Positions 60,119 through 64,000 of a stretch of 64,000 nt of DNA are shown here, in pieces. Both the position numbers and the translations under genes were made by a program. Source of the stretch: Bostrychus sinensis. Lineage: Eukaryota > Chordata > Actinopteri > Gobiiformes > Eleotridae. The notes beneath the pieces are model-generated. The model did not search any database. It saw only the letters and a program-made list of their open reading frames with translations, and was not told the origin of the DNA. Every line of letters starts with the position of its first letter. Within the stretch, counting starts at the first letter, position 1. The DNA lies in NCBI GenBank assembly GCA_020698575.1, contig CM036247.1:31100431-31164430 (forward strand). Direction: 5' to 3'.

Positions 60119-60510
60119 TAAAGGGCTATATTATGCTTTTATTTATCTTTTTAAAGCAATCTTGGTCACCTCTAGAACAGCATTGCATGTTTTATAACCT
60201 TAAAAAACATTATCTTACAATAAGAAAACATTTCCAATAATTGCTTTACTGGTGCCATAAAGAAACGGGTGAAGAAACCAGCAGAATGCATCTCTATTAC
60301 GCTCTGTTGGACAGAAACGGAGGAAAAAAAGCTCTTCACTTCTTTCAATTCTTTATATGTAGCCATTTTACTACAAAATGAAAAATGGCTGTAAGGAATC
60401 AGTGGAAACAGAGCTGTACATATTTTTTTGGATAAATGAATGAGATCAGACTGGATGTAGAGGGCTTGTTGATTAGTCAGTGCTTCCTGGAGTGGGCAGG
60501 GTTTTTTTTA
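60119..60510 (-). repeat. MITE family A, one end missing
   Basis: It starts TAAAGGGCTATATTATGCTTTT and follows the family through AATCTTGGTCACCTCTAGAAC and GACTGGATGTAGAGGGCTTG to about GGAGTGGGCAGGGTTT. Confidence 0.82.
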
Positions 60511-61954
60511 GATATTTCCACCCCCCAAGTCTGAGCTAAAATGTGTGTGTGTGAGTGTTGTTAAGTAGGTTTTAACATACATTCTAGTTTTGGAGACTCA
60601 AAGGCAATGCAAACCAAAAATGCTGCAGAAAACAGACACTTAATAAAAATGTTTTTCCCCAAAGAGCATCTCAAAGTGATGACTCGCACACAGTGTCAGA
60701 AGATGAGGCTAAAAAGTTAGAAGTTTGAATTCCTCGGTGCACGCTGTGCTCTCAGTTGGTAAGTGCTGAGCCAAGGTAGCGAGCGGCTAAACTTTACAAC
60801 TTTCACCAAATAAAATATTCATTAGGCTCCACATTAATTCCATTTCACCTCTCCTTGAATATAGCAGTGCCAAGGTAAGTGAGGGTTCAGTGGTAAATTT
60901 GTATATCTGTCTGTTTGATGGCTTTTCAAGGGTAAAATGTTTGTTGTAGTCTATGAGACATTCAGGAGCCACTTATCCTTGGCTCTGGTGATAACCCGCA
61001 AATGCACTGTGAAACTGAAAGAATCTCAAGTGGGCGAGTCAAGCTCTTGAACAGTATTGTTTGTTTTGAGTTTGTCCTCTTGCACAACCTTGCGTTAAAT
61101 GGTGCCTCAAACATTTAAAATGCTATATGGGGACAATGGAATTTTCAGTTGGTACAAGCTTTTAAATTAAATAAAAAATTGTAAATCTTGGCCACGGTGG
61201 TGCTACTTGTTTTGCACTGCAATGTGTTTTTAAAAGTGTAAAAGCCCAGAACATATATTCAGTCTCAGATTTAGTTAGATGGCTCTGTGCTGACAAGTGA
61301 CAACTCGCAACAGTATGGGCTACAATTTGTTTGTACCATATAACGGTAACTAGGGAGAAGCAAACATTAGCACCCTTCCTTAGCTCACAATCTACAGTCT
61401 CTATAACAAGACCAGCTGCTGAGAAACTGCACTACGTATGTTGAGGTGAGCAATCTGGAGACGCATCTTCAAACCCTTTTGCATTGCTACCTTTTCTGTC
61501 AGATTATACCCTTACAAAGTTTCATCTAGAGTTAACATAAGCAGTCTATTTTAAAATAAGTTACAATTTTAGCCACAAACACCATATTTATTACTACAGA
61601 GTAAAAAGCTTTCAGCCTTGGCAGATCACAAGCAGACATATTCATACCAGGAAGTTATTAAGTTACCATATCAATTCGCTTCATTTTTTTGATTTTCCTC
61701 TTTGTATGTGTTATAAAATAAAGTGCCCTTTTAAACTAGTGCCCATTATGTAATAGCCCATTGTGTTTGAGAAAGTGCAGTTGCACTTAGCAGCCTTCAG
61801 CTAAGCTTATACAAAGGAAATGCGCACAAACTTGCTTTAACCATGTTGAAATATGACACACCAAGCCAAACCTTGATTACGCTATTTTTACATCATGGTT
61901 TACTACATACTGATTAGATTAAATGGAAAACCCAGTCTGAATCTCCTCCCTAAA

Positions 61955-62128
61955 GTAAAATGGCATCATACAAAAAGGAAAGGGAAGTACTGTAAACAGC
62001 TTTTTTCACTGTTCCTGTCTTGTCTTCTCACCTGTTTTTGTGTGACACCAGTAAATATTTATTAAAAACCTTTTCTTTTAGTCACATAATGCTTTTAAAG
62101 GTTGTAAAAGCATAATATATCCCCTTTA
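61955..62128 (+). repeat. MITE family A, right half
   Basis: It has TAAAATGGCATCATACAAAAAGG, TTTTAGTCACATAATGCTTTT and the end GCATAATATATCCCCTTTAA. Confidence 0.75.
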
Positions 62129-63179
62129 AATATTGACAGAAATACTAATAATCAAACATGTTGTATTTAACACATATTAGACTGAATTATTGCTATACTG
62201 TACACATTAAAACATGTTGTGTACAGTTTTAAGACCTGTCACAGTCTCTCTGTTCTCCAACAAACCTTGCAAAGTATTCTGGTCTATTTTGACCATCTAG
62301 TGGCCAATTGTTGTTCACTGCTTATAGAAATTTTGAGTGCACTATTTTTCATTCACATTCAGACAAAGTCTTTGTATTTTTGTGATAGCTTGCAAACATT
62401 GGGAGGACAGAGCCTAGGACAATTGCCCTGGATTGTTTTGGTTATTTCTACAAAAGATCCATGCCAAACTAGAGTAGTCTGAAGACATTGTATAATTATA
62501 AGGCATGTCATGCAAGATTTTCTACTCTCATTTCTGTCTTATATTTGTGTTTACTTCAAAAACAGGTGTTACGAGAGCAAGACAAAAGCCTGTGTGCAGA
62601 TTGTATTGTTAGATGAGCCCTTGTTTGTTGATGGTCCGAGACATACCCCCCGCAGCGTCGTATGTTGCTGCAGTCTGGATGCTCAGCTGGTTCTGTATTT
62701 TGGACCGAAGTCAAGCTTCACCACAACAAATCGGGCACCATCTGTGACCTTTACATCCCCAGATTTATCACATCATTCAATCACTCTTTGGCAAACTCTT
62801 ATTTTTCATCATTGTCTTGTTTTTGGCTTGTCTTTCAGAGAATGTTGCATAGAAGCAGTTGATGTTCCAGCTTTGTAAATGGGTTTTCTGTTTGTATCTC
62901 ATCTCCGCTGGAAGCATGTTGTTGGCAGACAGACGGGGGATCTGTAATGATGATTGAAGGATTTGGATATGAAGGCGGATGACAGAGGAGATGACCATCT
63001 GGGGTTGCTCTGGCCTCATGCTGTATGCCTATGTATGCACTGGTCTTTATGCTTGCTTTGTCAATGCAAAATGGCACTGGCAAAGGTTTATTTGATATAT
63101 ATAATATGTATTTTTAAGAGCAAAAACCGCAAAAATCTGCCTCATAGTGTGCCATGATTCACATCTTGATCTGACACAG
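62129..63179. other. SH3BP5 intron 3, distal part
   Basis: No gene supported. A 122-codon ORF at 62510-62878 has no recognisable domain and no coding-like composition. Confidence 0.4.
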
Positions 63180-63275
63180 CTCTTTAGGCCAGATGCTCTC
63201 CTTGACACAACCCTCTCCAAATGATCCAGACTTGGGACTGGCATAAAAAATACACCGGATTGTGGATCTTTGTGG
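63180..63275 (-). repeat. Dispersed repeat fragment
   Basis: Reverse orientation of the 58128-58245 family: GGCCAGATGCTCTCCTTGACACAACCCTCTCC. Confidence 0.6.
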
Positions 63276-63403
63276 CTGGATTATCTAGTGCAAAAATAGT
63301 TTAAAAAATAAAACCTAAGATTTTTATTTTTTAAAAAGCATTGGAGTCAGTTTAGACCTTGTTTGACAGCTTTCTTGTCTGTATTACCCTCCAGAACATG
63401 CAG

Positions 63404-63495
63404 CTTGCCACTTCCTGTGAAATAGTATTAGATCAACTGATGATACACTTCAGAGTTGTAGTGTACAAGATATGCACTGCACAGGAAGTGGCAAG
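63404..63495. repeat. 16-bp perfect inverted repeat
   Basis: CTTGCCACTTCCTGTG (63404-63419) is complementary to 63480-63495 around a 60-nt interval, which contains a smaller TACACT/AGTGTA pair. It has an ETS-like CAGGAAGTG core. Origin unknown. Confidence 0.8.
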
Positions 63496-64000
63496 AATAA
63501 ACTTGTAGATATGTTTTTGGCTCCTGATATTAGACCAGTCTCAACTACTTTATGCAAATGTATGTCATGTTTTATACATAGAGTAGCCTCAGTATGGCCC
63601 TAAAATATAAATATTTTTGGTTGATATGAATAGGAACTCATCAATCAATACCTCAGGTCCAAAGCAGCTAGGGTAGGCTTCAGCCACCTAGGACCGCTAA
63701 TGGAAATAACTGGTGATTAAAAACTCACAATAATAACCTGAAAAAACAATAGTTTACTTGAAGCTCTGGCCTTAAAAGTCCCTCTGTTGTTTGGTTAGTT
63801 GACCTTGTACAAACTTCTCAGGCCCAACATTATGAACTTAGACATGCTCGTGATAAGTTCCTGATTAAAGATTATAAAGTGGCATCTTTGGTATCTGTGC
63901 AGCTTTATGTCCTATAGCTCAGATATAAACAGTATGTGGGCCATTCTCCATTGGTTCCCCTCTGTTCTGGAATAAACAACAAACTTTGAATTCTTTGCAG

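Overview
The window is nuclear DNA from a ray-finned (teleost) fish. The genes are split by GT-AG introns, the sequence between them is AT-rich, and there are many fish-type Tc1-like transposons, hAT-like MITEs, LINE fragments and tRNA-derived SINE pieces. Recognised genes are EAF1 (minus), METTL6 (plus) and SH3BP5 (plus, incomplete). These are neighbours on human 3p25.1, so the window is a conserved syntenic block with fish-specific insertions.

Layout. 1-5.9 kb: transposon-rich, with one Tc1-like element (2462-3840) and no convincing gene. 5.9-12.9 kb: the least explained part. It holds a GC-rich Ser/Pro-rich ORF (6863-8164), a higher-order tandem repeat (8332-8990), an array of repeated exon-like units with shared branchpoint, acceptor and donor signals (about 9.8-10.96 kb), and a damaged canopy-4-like (cnpy4) gene (11863-12862). 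13.4-15.3 kb: a LINE remnant and MITEs. 17.4-24.7 kb: EAF1 and METTL6 head to head across a short shared promoter. 26-32.2 kb: a small secreted single-Ig-domain gene on the minus strand, with an intact TRIM-type E3 ligase gene (29093-30745, plus) and a Tc1-like element inside its large first intron. 32.6-43.8 kb: MITEs, Tc1-like elements and one orphan exon. 44-64 kb: SH3BP5 exons 1-3 with very large introns. The rest of SH3BP5 lies beyond the window.

Functions. EAF1 partners ELL in RNA polymerase II elongation. METTL6 makes 3-methylcytidine in tRNA. SH3BP5 is a Rab11 exchange factor and mitochondrial JNK-binding protein. These are housekeeping genes with no common pathway. The Ig and TRIM genes look like immune genes placed between METTL6 and SH3BP5. 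No bacterial-type system, CRISPR array or operon is present. All exon boundaries were read by eye from splice signals, reading frame and remembered family sequence, with no database search.
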